64,000 nt of DNA from Cycas panzhihuaensis. Lineage: Eukaryota; Cycadophyta. The notes beneath the pieces were generated by a model. That model had not been told where the DNA came from and did no database searches. It was given only the letters and a program-made list of their open reading frames with translations. Numbering within the stretch: position 1 is the stretch's first letter; each line of letters starts with the position of its first letter. Below are positions 10,193 to 22,280 of this stretch, piece by piece. Where the stretch lies: the NCBI GenBank assembly GCA_023213395.1, contig CM041465.1:58411741-58475740 (forward strand). The letters run 5' to 3'. A program made the position numbers and the translations under genes.

Positions 10193-13100
10193 ATATATCT
10201 ATTTAGGCCTACAATCTTTGAGCACAGATCTATTTGGGCTTGCAAATTTTGAGCAATATTCAACTTCTCATAGTATTTTTCAAGCTAGATCTTGGCATCA
10301 CTTGATATACATTTTTCAAGCTAGATCTTGGCTCCAACATTAGCCATGACAAGTTTATACAATAATTTTTTAGTTCATACTATGGTTTTCAATAGTTTTT
10401 CTTGTATAGTTTTTTATAAATAATTGATTTTTTCATATCTACAAGCTTATTACTCATGTTTTTTTCAAGTATTTACTATAAATTTTAGTGCATTCAGCCC
10501 AACAATAGTTTGGTATAGTTGGTTTCTAAATTTAATTGATGAAATATCAAGTTTTCTATTATTTTACGTCATTTTTTCAAAGGTTGGGCAAGGTTATGCG
10601 ATTTCAATAGGTTAGTATAGCTTTTGCATTGCTTAGAACTATAGCATGTGACTATTCATTTGAATCCTCATTGAACCAGCTTCACAATGCATTCGACGAA
10701 TCTAAAAATTGTCACCTCTACGTAGAAATATCTCACTTGGAAGCTCAGTTGCTCAATTTTCATAGTGAAATACCACTGCCCCCTTCTCATTTGCTTATTT
10801 TCTCTCATTTTATTTGTCATTTCACTGAGTGAACTTGGGTGCAGGCCTCTTAGGGTCTATGCAAAGCTATCTCAAAGTCGTTTGAGTCACTTTATAGGTC
10901 ATACAACCTCTTGGTCCATGTGCAACCCTCATTAGGTCTGCAACTCCTTTCTCAATGTATAAGCATCAGATCTTCATGAAAATTTATAAGGAGCTAAATA
11001 TCGATGAGATCTAGAGGTCTTTCAAGTTTTGTCAAGATTCCTTACTCGTGTGATGAGTATAAACTGCATGAAATAACCCTTGTGTGAACTCACTAGTAAA
11101 CCCTGGCATGATCTTATTTTTATGTATTTTTATAAATAATTTTCAAATATTTTCAATTGGTCAAAGGTGCCATTATTAAATAAACTTTTAGTGATTAAAT
11201 CTACATCAATTTGATCAATTTTTAGCTATATAAATTCATTTTGTTAGTTGTTTTATTTTATTTTTATTACATTGGTTCCCATTTCATTATTTTTTGAACT
11301 ATTATTTATCATTATAGAACTAGCTTGTACTTCTTCTATACTACTCAGAACCATAGCATATAACTACTTGTTCTACTCATAGCTAAGTTATCTAATTATT
11401 AGAAAAGATTTTACTTTGTTGTGTTAATTGTGTTATGAGATATCACTCCTAGAGAGAACACATGTCTATTTTAAGTCTATTTTGATCCAGAAGCTTGTTC
11501 TAACTCTACAGGAAACCATTGCTCATGAAATTTTAACATCTTTGAGATATTAGATAGATCTATCTATGTTTTATGTTTTGTAAGGATCTGTACATCCATC
11601 GAAGAGTTTGAGTCATCAGGACTTCTTTATCCATGTTTTTCCTTTGTTTTTTTAATTAAAACAAATAATTTTCAAAATTATTTTACGTTTTGGACTCGTA
11701 AAGCTAGGTGCCCCTATTTATTAAGAAAATTATAAAATTTTGGGTTGCTCTCAATGATTGTTCTAGCCAAATCTTCTCTTTGTTCTCAATTTTTTTTCAT
11801 TCATTATCTTTTTCAAATACCTTCTTAAACAAGTAAAAAATCAATGTTTTTGATCTATTTCTGTTCATTCTGGCTCTAGATTTAAGTATGTATCACCTTG
11901 AAATCCCTTTCTACACCTCTCTAATTGATTGTATGCCTCATATTTTCTCTTAATCACCTTCTGCATCATCATGCTGATCGCGCAACCTCCGTGCATTAAA
12001 ATTTTTTGACTTGTTCATATTATTTTCTTATATTAAATTAATATACATTATCACTTTGATTTTATAAAGTTTAATTGAAATTTAACTTTACTTTATAATT
12101 TTTAAAATCCATTTTTATACCCCTTGGCTATTAGCCCCCATTTCACTCTGCATATGACCTCTTATTAAGCCTTTTTTAGAGACTAATTTCTTCATTTTTC
12201 ACGAGATCTCTTTCGCTTTGGGTGCCCTCATCAATTGACAGATATTTTTTGGTTGTTTTAGGCATTCTACCCTCACCAATATCTATTTTTTTGTTTAAAA
12301 TAACCCCATATGACTGTGTACTTAAATTATCAAAAGGGACTAACTTGATTTGTTAAAGTTTTCTTTATAAATTTACCTTGAGAGACATGGTCACATTTAA
12401 TAGTGTATCTCATCATTGGCTTATTAGATTTTGGTGAAGTTGGTCTCATTGAGACCATATTTCAAAGTGCTATTGTGTAGAATCATTATTTCTCAAATTT
12501 GAGATAGTTTTGGCTAAGTTTTAATTGGCCAAAATGAGCCTTTTTTAAAGCCATTATTTTACTAGCCATAAAGAGGCCTATTTATAGTTTCTACAATAAC
12601 TTTGTCATACAAACTCTATTTTTTGAATCGTTAGATTTGTTGGAAAGATAATTTAGTGAACTACATATTAGAATTAATTTTATTATATTTTAGTATCATT
12701 TTGTAGGTTTTTAAAGCTAGTTAACTTGATCTTCTTGTTCAACCGGGACAGGCCTATTTTTTATAACTTCTTAAACATTTTATTATTTCAAAGAATTATA
12801 CTTAAATTATTATTTATTACTAATAGATTCTTGAAGTTACTATTGGTCTTTGTATATATTTTAAAGCTATTTTGTATCCAACAGAGATTTTTTTAGCACT
12901 TTGAGCCTTCAAGCAACCTAAGTGGTGTAAAATCAACAAACAGGTACAATCTATATTAAATTTGTTTATTTCTTATATTATCAATTAAATATATACAACT
13001 TTGTAGTTTTTTTATTACTTTGAGTAAATGTTATACTTAAAATTTTTAAGTTTTCATATAACTATTTTGCTCTTCAAAGGAATAATTAGGCATTCTCATT

Positions 13101-13656
13101 GTCTTGCATGATTTGACAAAGAAGTCATCTCATTTTTTATTAAAGGCTTTAGTTTCTTATTTCATTTAAAAGCTACAAAAGTTAGTTTCAAAATACCATT
13201 ATTTATTTGTCTCAAAATCATTAAAAGCTACAAAGTTTAATTTGCATTTTAAAGCATTAAAGGAGCATATAGTTTCTTGTTTCTTTCTATAAATATATCA
13301 AGTTATAGCTTATATTCTTTAGTCTACTTGAAGAAAAAAGGCATCATTATTTCAGTTACTTGCTTTATTAAAATTTGAAGAAAGTTTATAGCATAGCTTC
13401 ATTTGAAGAAAGGTTGAAATATATTTCCATTTCATAAAAGTTTGTATCATTTTTCATTTGAGACATATACATATTTTGTCTTGCTTAAAAAAAATTATTG
13501 TGAGTCATCTTCATTTCTTAAATAAAAGGAAGTAAAGTATATTGATCATTTTCTCACATACTCTATGTGACTTAATGAAAGTTTTTTATCATATTTTCAC
13601 TTGAATATTACTCACTCATTGAAGCCATATTTTTTATTATATATTAAAGCATTTAC
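10193..13656 (+). other. N2 leader between PBS and gag
   Basis: About 3.5 kb with no recognised domain on either strand. It is T-rich on the plus strand. Open frames at 10065-10343, 10424-10615 and 10629-10832 have no family signature and lie in or beside the LTR and leader. The near PBS copies a Gln-Ser-Leu-Ser-like frame twice (AAGCTAGATCTTGG at 10269 and 10319), a short direct repeat. Confidence 0.55.
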
Positions 13657-14343
13657 ATGATGACAATGAATTTAAACAATATTAGTCTACCAGTATTTAA
13701 TGGGAATGATTTTCATTTTTAGAAGACCATTATTAAAGCTCAATTAATGTCAAATAACCTTTGGAGGTATATAAACGAGGGATATGATCCTAACAGTAAA
13801 GAAGACATAAAAAGGGACAATGAAGCCCTTACATTTCTATTTTGTAGCTTAGATGATGATGTGTTTTCTAATGTTTTAGATATGACTATATCCCAACATG
13901 TATGGAATATAGTAGATTCACTTTATGGGGGAGATTCCCTTGATTTCAATTGTACTAACTATATTGATAACTATTTTCCTATGAGGAAGAAGGTAAAGTA
14001 GGTACCATGTGAAGAAAATGTTAACATTTCTTGTATTAATTTAGATTTCATTAAAAATAATATTTCTAATGTTATGTTTGATATGAAGATATGTATCAAG
14101 AACTCAACTCTAACGAAGGACTAAGATCAATATAAAGGCATTTCCATTCATCCACATCAAGTTACATCAATAAGACCTATTTGGAAGCTACCGTCACTAC
14201 ATGATTTTAAAGAAACACATGGTGTTAAAAAAATGACCAAGCAAGTTGTTGTATACTTCATCAAGAATGTTGATTACCAAGCCAAAGGAATTTTTTTCAA
14301 AGTTATTTTCAAATACAAGTACCACAAATTCAAAGAAAAATGA
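13657..14343 (+). pseudogene. N2 gag (DUF4219/UBN2-like)
   Basis: 229 codons in one frame from MMTMNLNNISLPVFNGNDF to a TGA at 14341-14343, with three internal stops: TAG at 13720-13722 in place of the conserved tryptophan, a TAG at 13999-14001, and a TAA near 14122. The middle, LWRYINEGYDPNSKEDIKRD and NEALTFLFCSLDDDVFSNV, aligns well with N1 (IWKYVKDRYEPNIKEDIKTD and NEALAILFYTIDDNVFSSV). The second half keeps VNISCINLDFIKNNISNVMF against the N1 counterpart. The start is chosen because the same MxMNL start is present in N1. The PPT follows 20 bases after the stop, leaving no room for pol. Confidence 0.85.
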
Positions 14344-14361
14344 AGATGATCGTGATAACCA

Positions 14362-14374
14362 TTAAGGGGAAGAA
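14362..14374 (+). other. Polypurine tract of N2
   Basis: TTAAGGGGAAGAA directly before the 3' LTR. Confidence 0.88.
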
Positions 14375-14701
14375 TGTTGGGGTTAATGCTTATCACCCTA
14401 CTCCTACCTTTTGCACATGTGAGCACACACATGTTAAGGTAAGTTAGGTAAGTTTAATGTTAACTTAAGTATTATTTTAATGTTGTTTGAATTTTGGAGG
14501 TTGATGAGGTTTCCCTCCTCCCTCAAACTATATATTTTCTAAGGTGACTAACCCTAGTTTCTTTTGATACCACTAATAATTGGACATTTGATGTACCTTC
14601 AATAATGGCTTAATCAATACAACATTTACTTATGTTTTTCTCAATATGGATTAATGTGCATACCTGCTCCACTCTACACTCCTTGTATTATTTTTCCAAC
14701 A
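14375..14701 (+). repeat. 3' LTR of N2
   Basis: 327 bp from TGTTGGGGTTAATGC to TTTTTCCAACA, aligning throughout with 9847-10178. The TSD ATTAG follows. Confidence 0.95.
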
Positions 14702-15480
14702 ATTAGAATCATCAAAATCATCTAATTAGATGATATAACCATTTTCTCCAAAAAGTGAGATGAACATTTAGAACATCTTAGAAAGGTATTTTAGAGATGC
14801 AGAGAATTTGGAATCACAGTCAATCTAGAGAACACAATCTCTGGAGTCATGGATGGAAAGCTATTAGGTCATGTTATGACTAAGGAAGGAGCATATATTT
14901 ATTCTAAGTAAGTTAAAGTTGACCATAAATTAGCCCCTCCATTAAATACAAAGGTCCCACAACCATTCTTTAGTAAGATTAATTTCTTATAAAGATTTAT
15001 TTCTAATTTTACTAAGATAACCCTCCTATTAAATAAGTTATTAAAAAAATATAAATTGCATTTAGAATAAAGAGGAAAAATAGGCTTTTATGGCAATCAA
15101 GAGCTAAATTACTAAAGCTCTTATATTGATTAGGCCAAATTATAACAAGGATTTTATTATCTACTCTTATGTTTTAAAGGGAACATATACCATAATGATC
15201 ACTTTAAAATGCAAGGTAAGACTAACAAAACCTATTATTCTTTTGCATAGAATGTTACAGGACTATTAATTGAGATATAGTCAATTGAAAAAACAAGCTT
15301 ATATTCTTGTTAAATCCATTGAAAATTTTAAGCTATACATCACATACAATTATACTAAGGTTAACATATCCTTTTTCCTAGTAAAAGCTATACTAAATTT
15401 GGTTGAGTTAATTGGATGCTAGGCCAAATGGTTAAACCAACCAAGTTAGTTCATAGGAAAGGCCTATGCAATTCCTTAAG
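14702..15480 (+). pseudogene. G1 reverse transcriptase piece 3 and Gypsy RNase H
   Basis: Opens with the RT active site: LDDITIFSK, where the tyrosine of YLDD has become TAA. Then come EHLRKVF-RCREFGITVN, GKLLGHVMTKEGAYI (the G-K-x-L-G-H-x-V-S box), PPLNTKVPQPFFSKINF and RFISNFTKIT. RNase H is represented by LQDYQLRYSQLKKQAY and LVKSIENFKLYI. All of this is ordinary Gypsy pol order. Frameshifts are present and stops are frequent. Confidence 0.82.
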
Positions 15481-15579
15481 CTAAAAAGCTTAAAGTTCAT
15501 GAACATTAACCTACATAAGGGAAAGAAACTCATGATGATATAATTTATGTAGAAACTAATATTGATGATACATTAAATT

Positions 15580-16870
15580 TTCATGCTTTCTTACAAAATA
15601 TAAATTTTTACATCAAAAATTATTTTTGCCTAGTTAGCCTTAATAAATATAAGAAAAAGAGTTTGAAGCTTAGGTCAACTCCTTATGTCCTTCTACATGG
15701 CGTCCTATATAAGAAAGGATATGATGGAGCCCTATTAAAATATTTAAGGATCTCACAATCCCTAGAGATTCTTAAAGAATTTCATATTAGTCTATGTGGG
15801 GATCATTTCATAGTTAAGGCCACTACTTATAAGATTATCAAAGTAAGATATTTCTAGTTGACTATCTTTAAGGATGCCTTTCAAATTGTAAAAGTGTGCC
15901 CAACATGCCAAAGATTTATAGATAAATGAAAACTATTTATAATGATACTTTAGTTTATCTATATAGAGAATCCTTTTAAGCAATAAGGACTAGATTTCAT
16001 TAGTCTAATTAACCTAATTTCTAACCATGGACATCGATTTATCCTCAATGCAACTTATTATTTTACTAGTGATTAGAAGCAAGTGTGGCTAACAGATATG
16101 TCTTAGTCATAGTAATTGAATTTCTAGAACATATCATTATGGCAAGGTTTAATATCTTAACTAGAGTTATATTCAGTAATGGTCTCATATTTATATTAGA
16201 TAAAATGTCTAATTTTTATGAAAAATATCAAATTTGGTTTTTGTTATCTTCTAGTTATTACTCTCAATGAAATAGTTTAGTTGAGTCAACTAATAAGAAC
16301 TCATTAAGGATTTTAAAAAAGATTATAAATTAAAATTTTAAATATTATCATAATAAACTTTATCAAGTCCTCTAAGTTTATTATTAGATAACTAGTAAAG
16401 AGGCATTATGATATTGTCTATATTTATTAGGTTATGGTAGGGAAGTTATAATTCCCCCTCAATTGACTCCTCTAGCATTACAATTAGTTGAGATAGAGGA
16501 TGAAGAGAAATCAACTATAGAAAAGAGGGTGTTAAACTTATTAATACTGGAAGAAAATATACAAAAGGTTATATATAAACTTTATCAAACATCAATAAAA
16601 AAATAAACAATGCTTGGATTAGACAAGACATCATGATAAAATTTTAAATTAGTGATCAACTTTTATTGTGGGACAAAGCTCATGAAAAGACAAGAGATTA
16701 TAAAAAGTTTAATTTAGTATGGCTAGGTCTCTTTAAGGTCAAGAAGCAAATTAGGGATAATGCTTTTTGACTAAAAGTGGACAAAGGAGAGATCTTACAT
16801 GTTCTACTTAATGGGAAGTATGCTTCTTAAGAGAAAGTCTTTCTTAGGTGTAAACATTGATATAAGCCTA
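15580..16870 (+). pseudogene. G1 integrase with H2C2 zinc finger
   Basis: The N-terminal zinc-binding part reads YVLLHGVLYKKGYDGALLKY, then EFHISLCGDHF (the H-x-G-x-C-G-G-H-F motif with histidine pair), KIIKVRYF-LTIFKDAF and VKVCPTCQRF (cysteine pair). The catalytic core follows with GLDFISLI and an H-R-F-I-L-x-A-T strand near 16032. The SSYYSQ-NSLVESTNK segment near 16250 is the usual S-x-x-Y-x-P-Q-x-N-G-x-V/A-E-x-x-N. GREVIIPPQLT near 16437 is the late integrase segment. Fragments of the C-terminal GPF region remain near 16690-16860. Many stops; inactive. Confidence 0.8.
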
Positions 16871-17538
16871 AGATGGCTGGGTAGAACTCTATAAGGAATC
16901 CCTATTATTCTTTCTTTTATTTTTTAAAATTTTTTTATAACATATGCAAAGATCATAAAAAATAAGGACCCTAATGTCACCACTTTATATTATTCTTTTC
17001 TTATACTTGATCTAATTGTTAGATAAAGAAGAGATATAATCAAGTGTACTAGCCTTCCAATTCCTTCAAATGATCTATAAGGCCCTTGATCAAAGACTCC
17101 TCTTATTTGATGTTAAAGGCAAGATTATATTGTTTTTCCTACAAATTGAATAATTTATTTTTGTGGAGTTTGCTACAAAGTTATTCAATATAAATCATAG
17201 AATTGGTTTTGAAAGACACCTTCAAAAGGTTGCAATAGCTCATGATATGGGTGGTGATTTTTAAAGAATTATTAATAGATACAATCCAATGTGGTGTTAA
17301 GTCTTTATATTCATCCTTATAAATCAACAAAGTTATAATACAAACCAAAAAACCCAATGCCTATAAATATCAAAATGATAACTTGTAGGATTTAGAATTC
17401 AAATCCTATTAGCAATACGAAAAGGCTATTTCCTCATTCTTGTATTTTGCATCTAATAAAGTTAACATTATAATATCTAAACAAAGGAAGAGATAGTACC
17501 TCCTTCATAAGCATCTTAAGGAGGGATAAGGGAACACA
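16871..17538 (+). other. G1 3' region, unassigned
   Basis: About 670 bp after integrase. One frame runs with few stops through HRIGFERHLQKVAIAHDMGG near 17195-17255, so coding remains are possible, but I recognise no domain. It ends at AAGGAGGGATAAGGG (17518-17534), a possible PPT. Confidence 0.35.
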
Positions 17539-18345
17539 TGTTAATAAGGTTTTCTAATAGGTAGGCACAAAATATAAAAATAAGGAGTTATCAACTAAGT
17601 TCAATTATGGGAAAGTAGTTGTACACTTATTAGGTTAATTATACTAATTGATGACATGATTGTTATTAGAAAAATGCCAACAACAAGTGATATATAGAAT
17701 AATGGAAAAGAAGAAGAGCACGTGGTAAAATACATGTTCTTATTCTAATTTTATATATGTTGTTATCATAATAATATATAACTAAACCAACCCCTTATGG
17801 TATGATTAATTATTCATAAGAATAGTCCTATAAATACTCAATTTCTTTTCTTTAATTTATAATGATATCTCCCTTCAGATGTATAAAAAGGAAGAGAATG
17901 AATGAGAAAGTATTGGAATATTGAGTTTCACAAAAGTCAATGTAATATTTAAATAATAAATGAGTTATCATTGATCAATGTAAAAGGTTCTCACAAATGA
18001 GTTTCTTGGTTGATATATTAGTATATTATGATTCAAAGATACATGAGGTTATGGATCTATAAATATGTACACACATGATTTAAATATATAAAATAATCTA
18101 ATGGAAGAGAGCTAAGCTCCACCCCTCTCCTATGGTTTTTTCCATCAAGGGCTTTTCACATATAAATCTAGTGTCTCATAATGATATCTTTCTTATGTGT
18201 ATAGTATGGTATGTTAACATATGTGTACTTGATGCTTATCATAAATACCTCATAAATTATTCATTACAAGTTACATATTGATGAACATTTTACATTCCTC
18301 CAACTTCATTACATAAGTTATTGTCCTATGTAATAAATTTTAACA
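17539..18345 (+). repeat. Possible LTR region (unpaired)
   Basis: A weakly supported call. A purine tract near 17518-17534 is followed by TGTTAATAAGG, a TATA-like TATAAATAC lies near 17831, and 18341-18345 ends TAACA just before a PBS-like TGGTATAAGAAC. This may be one LTR or two different LTR fragments joined (G1 3' LTR and the 5' LTR of another element). No second copy was found in the window. Confidence 0.3.
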
Positions 18346-18357
18346 TGGTATAAGAAC
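18346..18357 (+). other. PBS-like site
   Basis: TGGTATAAGAAC differs from the initiator-Met site TGGTATCAGAGC at two positions and follows TTTTAACA. If real, an element begins here whose internal region (to 19651) shows nothing codable. Confidence 0.35.
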
Positions 18358-19386
18358 ACAAGTAAAGGTCCTAAAGAGACATTATATCAAAGTTACATAG
18401 TAAAAGCATGAAAGAAAAGCAAAGTAAGATAATAAAGACTACACACATATAATGATAGTCTTTGTCATCTTAGGACAATCTATATATGTATTATATGAGC
18501 CAATATAAGTTAATATTCAGATCCAATATATAGATTAGATTAATGAGATAAAACCAAGTTATATCAATGAGATGGGACCATAGTATAGGGGGATGATGAA
18601 GTTTATAATGAAATTTACATATAAAATTAAAGAGAGATGTATTCAAACTGACAATAATGTTTATTTATTAAGATATTTGTGGGCATTATTTATGTATGTG
18701 AATAGTTATATTATTAAGATGTGCATGTTTATGAAGTTCATCTATGAGTTAAGATCACCCAAGTAGGATTGATTGCCCTATAAGAGTAAGATGAAGATCT
18801 AGTGGTCTATTAGTATGAGTAAAATGGGCAATAGGTCTATATAGTATTGATATGTAGGTTGAAGAAGTAGGAATTGAGATAATATTCAAGCCCATTTGAA
18901 GGGCATTTTGACACCAAAATAAAGTGATAATATGAGGCATGTTCATATTTACTTACATGTTGTTAAGGCACAATATGAGGATTTGAAAAGGTTTGAAGTA
19001 GGTATAAAGCAATGAGGGTTTTATCAAAGATATATTATTTTAAGGGTATAAAGAACCAAATTTAGAAAAAATTACCATAGATTTAAAATGACCAAAATTG
19101 TTCCATAAATTTTGAAATATAGGTCTTAGAGTAGAACTACGAAAGTATAAGGGTTTCAATCATATATTATTATCCGTCATCATTTATAGTATAGAAAATA
19201 TATTACTATAACTTTAAATAGCTATAAATTTTACTATAGGTATCTAATTAACATTAAAATTTTTTTGAATATATGAATATTAAAGTATACCTTCTTCAAG
19301 AAATGGTCTTAATTGAATTGGTGTAAAGACCCAACTCTATGTTGACTTGGCTATCTTATCCTCCTTACACAAGTTGCTTCTCACTC
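18358..19386. other. Sequence without recognised content
   Basis: AT-rich with dense stops in all frames and no pol, gag or terminal motif. It could be the leader of an element beginning at 18346. Confidence 0.4.
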
Positions 19387-19457
19387 TATATGTATGTGTG
19401 TATATATGTGTGTATGTGTATGTGTGTGTATGCGTGTGTGTTTATGTGTGTGTATGT

Positions 19458-19509
<52 letters not shown>
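19387..19509. repeat. TG/TA microsatellite
   Basis: Impure TG repeats with TA and TT interruptions in the first 75 bases, then about 24 uninterrupted TG units to 19508. The open frame across it encodes only alternating Val and Cys and is not a gene. Confidence 0.97.
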
Positions 19510-19651
19510 TAATAAATATTTTCTTTATCTTATAACTACTCTTCTAATATAAATTTTTCCTTTTCATCTCATAATGTATTCACCCTATGTAATGTGGAAG
19601 CTCATACCATGCTCTACTAGATGGAAAGGTGAACCATTTAGTTTTATTTTT
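19510..19651. other. Unassigned flank of G2
   Basis: Short sequence between the microsatellite and the G2 LTR edge; nothing recognised. Confidence 0.4.
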
Positions 19652-21180
19652 TGGGATGAGCTTGTCTTAATATTCTTCTAATTTGAGCACAAAAATAAGA
19701 ATCTCAAGCAATATTGTAGCACTTTCATTGATAACATTAAAGATTGATTGTAAAGAAAGAGCTCACAAGGTCACTTAAGAGCACTAAACATAACCAAAAG
19801 GGGTATCAAAGTACAACCTTCTAAGAATTAACAAGACTTAACAACCCTCACTTTATAATAAGTTAGCCTTAAATAAGCAAGAGAGGCCCCTTTTCATAAG
19901 ATACCACTAGCAAAAAAAAAAAGAAATCAAATTCTATTGGAAAACATGAGTGGCCCATGTATATCAAATTCTATTAGAAGACATAAGTGGCCCATGTACA
20001 AAGTTAATGGCTAGTACTAGCTATTAAGGACTTTTATGATATGTTCTAGCTAATCATTTTTTATTAGTGAAGAATAGGTCCCATCCCTTGAGATGTTAAA
20101 TCCTCAAAGTTAAGAACAAGATGAGGATATTACTTAACAAATTTAGTGGTGATCCCAAAATAGAGCTTAGTTGGTGAAGAAGTCAATTATCAACCTTTTC
20201 TCCTTGAGATCCTGGGAGCTAGTGTAGAAATCTCAATAACATCAAAACAACAATGAGCCCACGAAAGGAAATTCTACACCAAATTATTTATTCTTGACAT
20301 TGATCTAAAAGTATGAGGAGTAGTACTTTTATTAAACTATGAAAATATCCATTTAATGGTGGAGAAATCAACTAGTAAAAGAATGGTAAAATTACAAGGA
20401 ATAAATGATACAATTATACCATAAGGGGGACTCCAACCCTCCAAAATGCTTCCAAGGATGCTTCCCAAGTCAAGTCTCCAAGAACCACCTCTCCAACCTA
20501 TAATAGGGCTCAATTTATAGAAATAAACCAAAATTACATGTTTAACAAGTGGCAATCATGTAAGTATAACCACTAACCACCAGAATGCATGTTGTCCAAG
20601 TGGCCTTCATGTAATTCTTAAAAAGTTTCAGCTTGTAACTAATCTTGGTAGACTCCAATTTAGCTCAAATTTGGTACACATATAGTAACACATGTCCCCT
20701 CTACTTCTTTAAAATTGTAGCTTATTTGGATGTCATTTGACTACATTTTAATTCATTTAATAATAATATGCATTTGCTATTTTTCTACTATCCAAGTGGC
20801 CTTCATGCAATTCTTAAACATTGTAGCTTGTAACTAACCTTAGCGGACTCAAATTTAGTTCAAATTTGGTACACATATAGGAACATATGTCTCCTCTACT
20901 TCCTCAAAATTTTAGATCATTTGGATTTCATTTGACTGAATTTTTATTCATTTAATTATAATATGTATTTGCTATTTTTTTTCTGCTAGCTGTGGGATTA
21001 AGTTTATGCAAAACAAGGCTTGAACTCTAATCAAATGATATTTTCTGAACCCCAACTTTTGTGCACATCTATTGGGATGTGTGTTATACTTTTACACAAA
21101 ATTTCATATAAATTTGATAATATTTGGCCATATCTCTTTCAGTTATGCCAATGCCTAGCATTTTCTGCATCCTGTAAACA
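19652..21180 (-). repeat. 3' LTR of G2
   Basis: 1529 bp. On the minus strand it begins TGTTTACAGGATGC after a purine-rich tract and ends AGACAAGCTCATCCCA. The last 250 or so bases (19652 to about 19905) match the 5' LTR fragment at 37793-38040. A TATAAATTG motif (minus strand, near 20518) precedes a stretch that would be the R-U5 transcript start. Two 196-bp subrepeats lie upstream in U3. Confidence 0.78.
20595..20985 (-). repeat. Two 196-bp tandem subrepeats in G2 U3
   Basis: Units begin at 20595 and 20791 with TCCAAGTGGCCTTCATG and share TCAAATTTGGTACACATATAG and TTTGCTATTTTT. Identity is roughly 85 percent by eye. Their place upstream of the TATA-like site suggests enhancer-type repeats in the LTR promoter. 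Confidence 0.85.
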
Positions 21181-21201
21181 TATGGTAGATCCTCCTGGAT
21201 C
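21181..21201 (-). other. Likely polypurine tract of G2
   Basis: Minus-strand GATCCAGGAGGATC lies just before the LTR start TGTTTACAGG. It is weaker than a classic tract. Confidence 0.5.
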
Positions 21202-22280
21202 AAGTGGACTCTTATATTACTTTATCTAGTTCATATCTAACCCAGTATACTAAGTACTTAGAAATATTTCTATTTTAAAGGTGATATTGATAGTTGGATA
21301 GAAGATGGTTAGGAAAAATAGTAAGATGTTGCTCTTCATTTATAACTAGTAAGGTAGATTGAGGTATAGTGTTTTTTTTAAGGTTCTTCTTAAGGTAATA
21401 TGCATGGAATATTGTGTATTTTTGTCTGGGGAGGAAGTTCAAGTGCATAGAAAACTTCACCAATTTATTAAAGAAATTTATATAGGCCATAATAATAGTG
21501 AATTAACTTTTGGATTTTACAGTGTTTGAGGGATTCTTACTTATATGGTTGAAGTTAAAGGAAAAAAAAATCACCCAAGTCAAATAATCAATTAGAACAA
21601 TGGTAGTTGACAAGTTGTTTCATGCAATTTTGGGCTACTTTAAGGTTTTATTTAAGTGTATGAAGGAACATGTCCATATCCCAGAGTTTTTATTGTATTG
21701 CAATAGTATAAATATTAGTGGCAAGAGTGTGATGAGATAAGGGAAAATATCCATAGAGGGATATAAAAAGGTACATGTCAATCATTGAGTGGTGGGATGA
21801 GTTATACCAATACTCTATAAGAGCTAGCCATGAAATTCATTTATCTTGATGTTAAGACAAAGCATCATAAATATATTTCTAATGTACTATTAAAGAATTT
21901 TGATTGACCATTAGTTTGTAAATAGTAATCTAAGCTCATGTTAGATGAGGTCCCAAAAAATCAAAAGAGATTTTTTTATAATATGCTTGTGAATTTAAGA
22001 TCTCAATCATAGACCATCATTGATAGGAAATCATAAAGGCAAAAAATAGAATAAATATAGACATTGACTAAGTAAAATGCTTTGTATGAAATGTAGACAG
22101 GTAAAAAATATACTTTGGTGAGTCTATCAATGACAATGAATATTAAGTCAAACCAAATAGATAATGGTAAATCTATGATAAAATCCATAGTAATATCTTA
22201 CCATTTACCTTGAAGAATATGTAGGGGTTGGAGAGGACTTAGTTAAGCCTTTATATTGACTTTATTCCTCTGACAAGTAT
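21185..22280 (-). pseudogene. G2 integrase with chromodomain
   Basis: The catalytic core begins MDFIIDLPLSIWFDLIFIVI, then DRLTKVYFLPV, the S-M-D-F-I-x-x-L-P and V-D-R-L-T-K-x-A-H-F boxes of chromoviruses. Later come LALIEYWYNSSHHSMID (A-E-x-x-Y-N-T-x-x-H) and the C-terminal KLVKFSMHLNFLPR and FHAYYLKKNL. The end holds a chromodomain: NRNISKYLVYWVRYELDKVI followed by a stop in place of the tryptophan in T-W-E. The chromodomain would direct integration to modified chromatin in a live element. Frame changes and stops abound. Confidence 0.82.

Larger units (their letters stand above)
9847..14701 (+). mobile_element. N2: gag-only LTR retrotransposon in G1 RT
   Basis: A 4855-bp element with LTRs of 332 and 327 bp and exact ATTAG TSDs (9842-9846 and 14702-14706). 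Its PBS TGGTATCAGAGC is a perfect initiator-Met match, a PPT is present, and the only coding region is a Gag homologous to that of N1, in the opposite orientation. The leader is about 3.5 kb. It lies 134 bp from N1 within the same host RT. No pol domain was found. Confidence 0.92.
1961..17538 (+). mobile_element. G1: decayed Tat-like Ty3/Gypsy, split by N1 and N2
   Basis: A very degraded Gypsy element read on the plus strand: gag about 2110-2690, an archaeal-type RNase H about 3821-4560, RT in three pieces (5130-5596, 9713-9846, 14702 onward), Gypsy RNase H to about 15480, then zinc finger and integrase to about 16860. Removing N1 and N2 joins the RT pieces in a sensible order. The outer boundaries are inferred from gene content: the left edge is the first gag-like sequence and the right edge a candidate PPT near 17518-17534. 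LTRs are not securely identified. Confidence 0.75.

Noticed and set aside
19347-19535. 62-residue open frame rich in Val and Cys
   Set aside because: Translation of the TG microsatellite; no gene signal around it.
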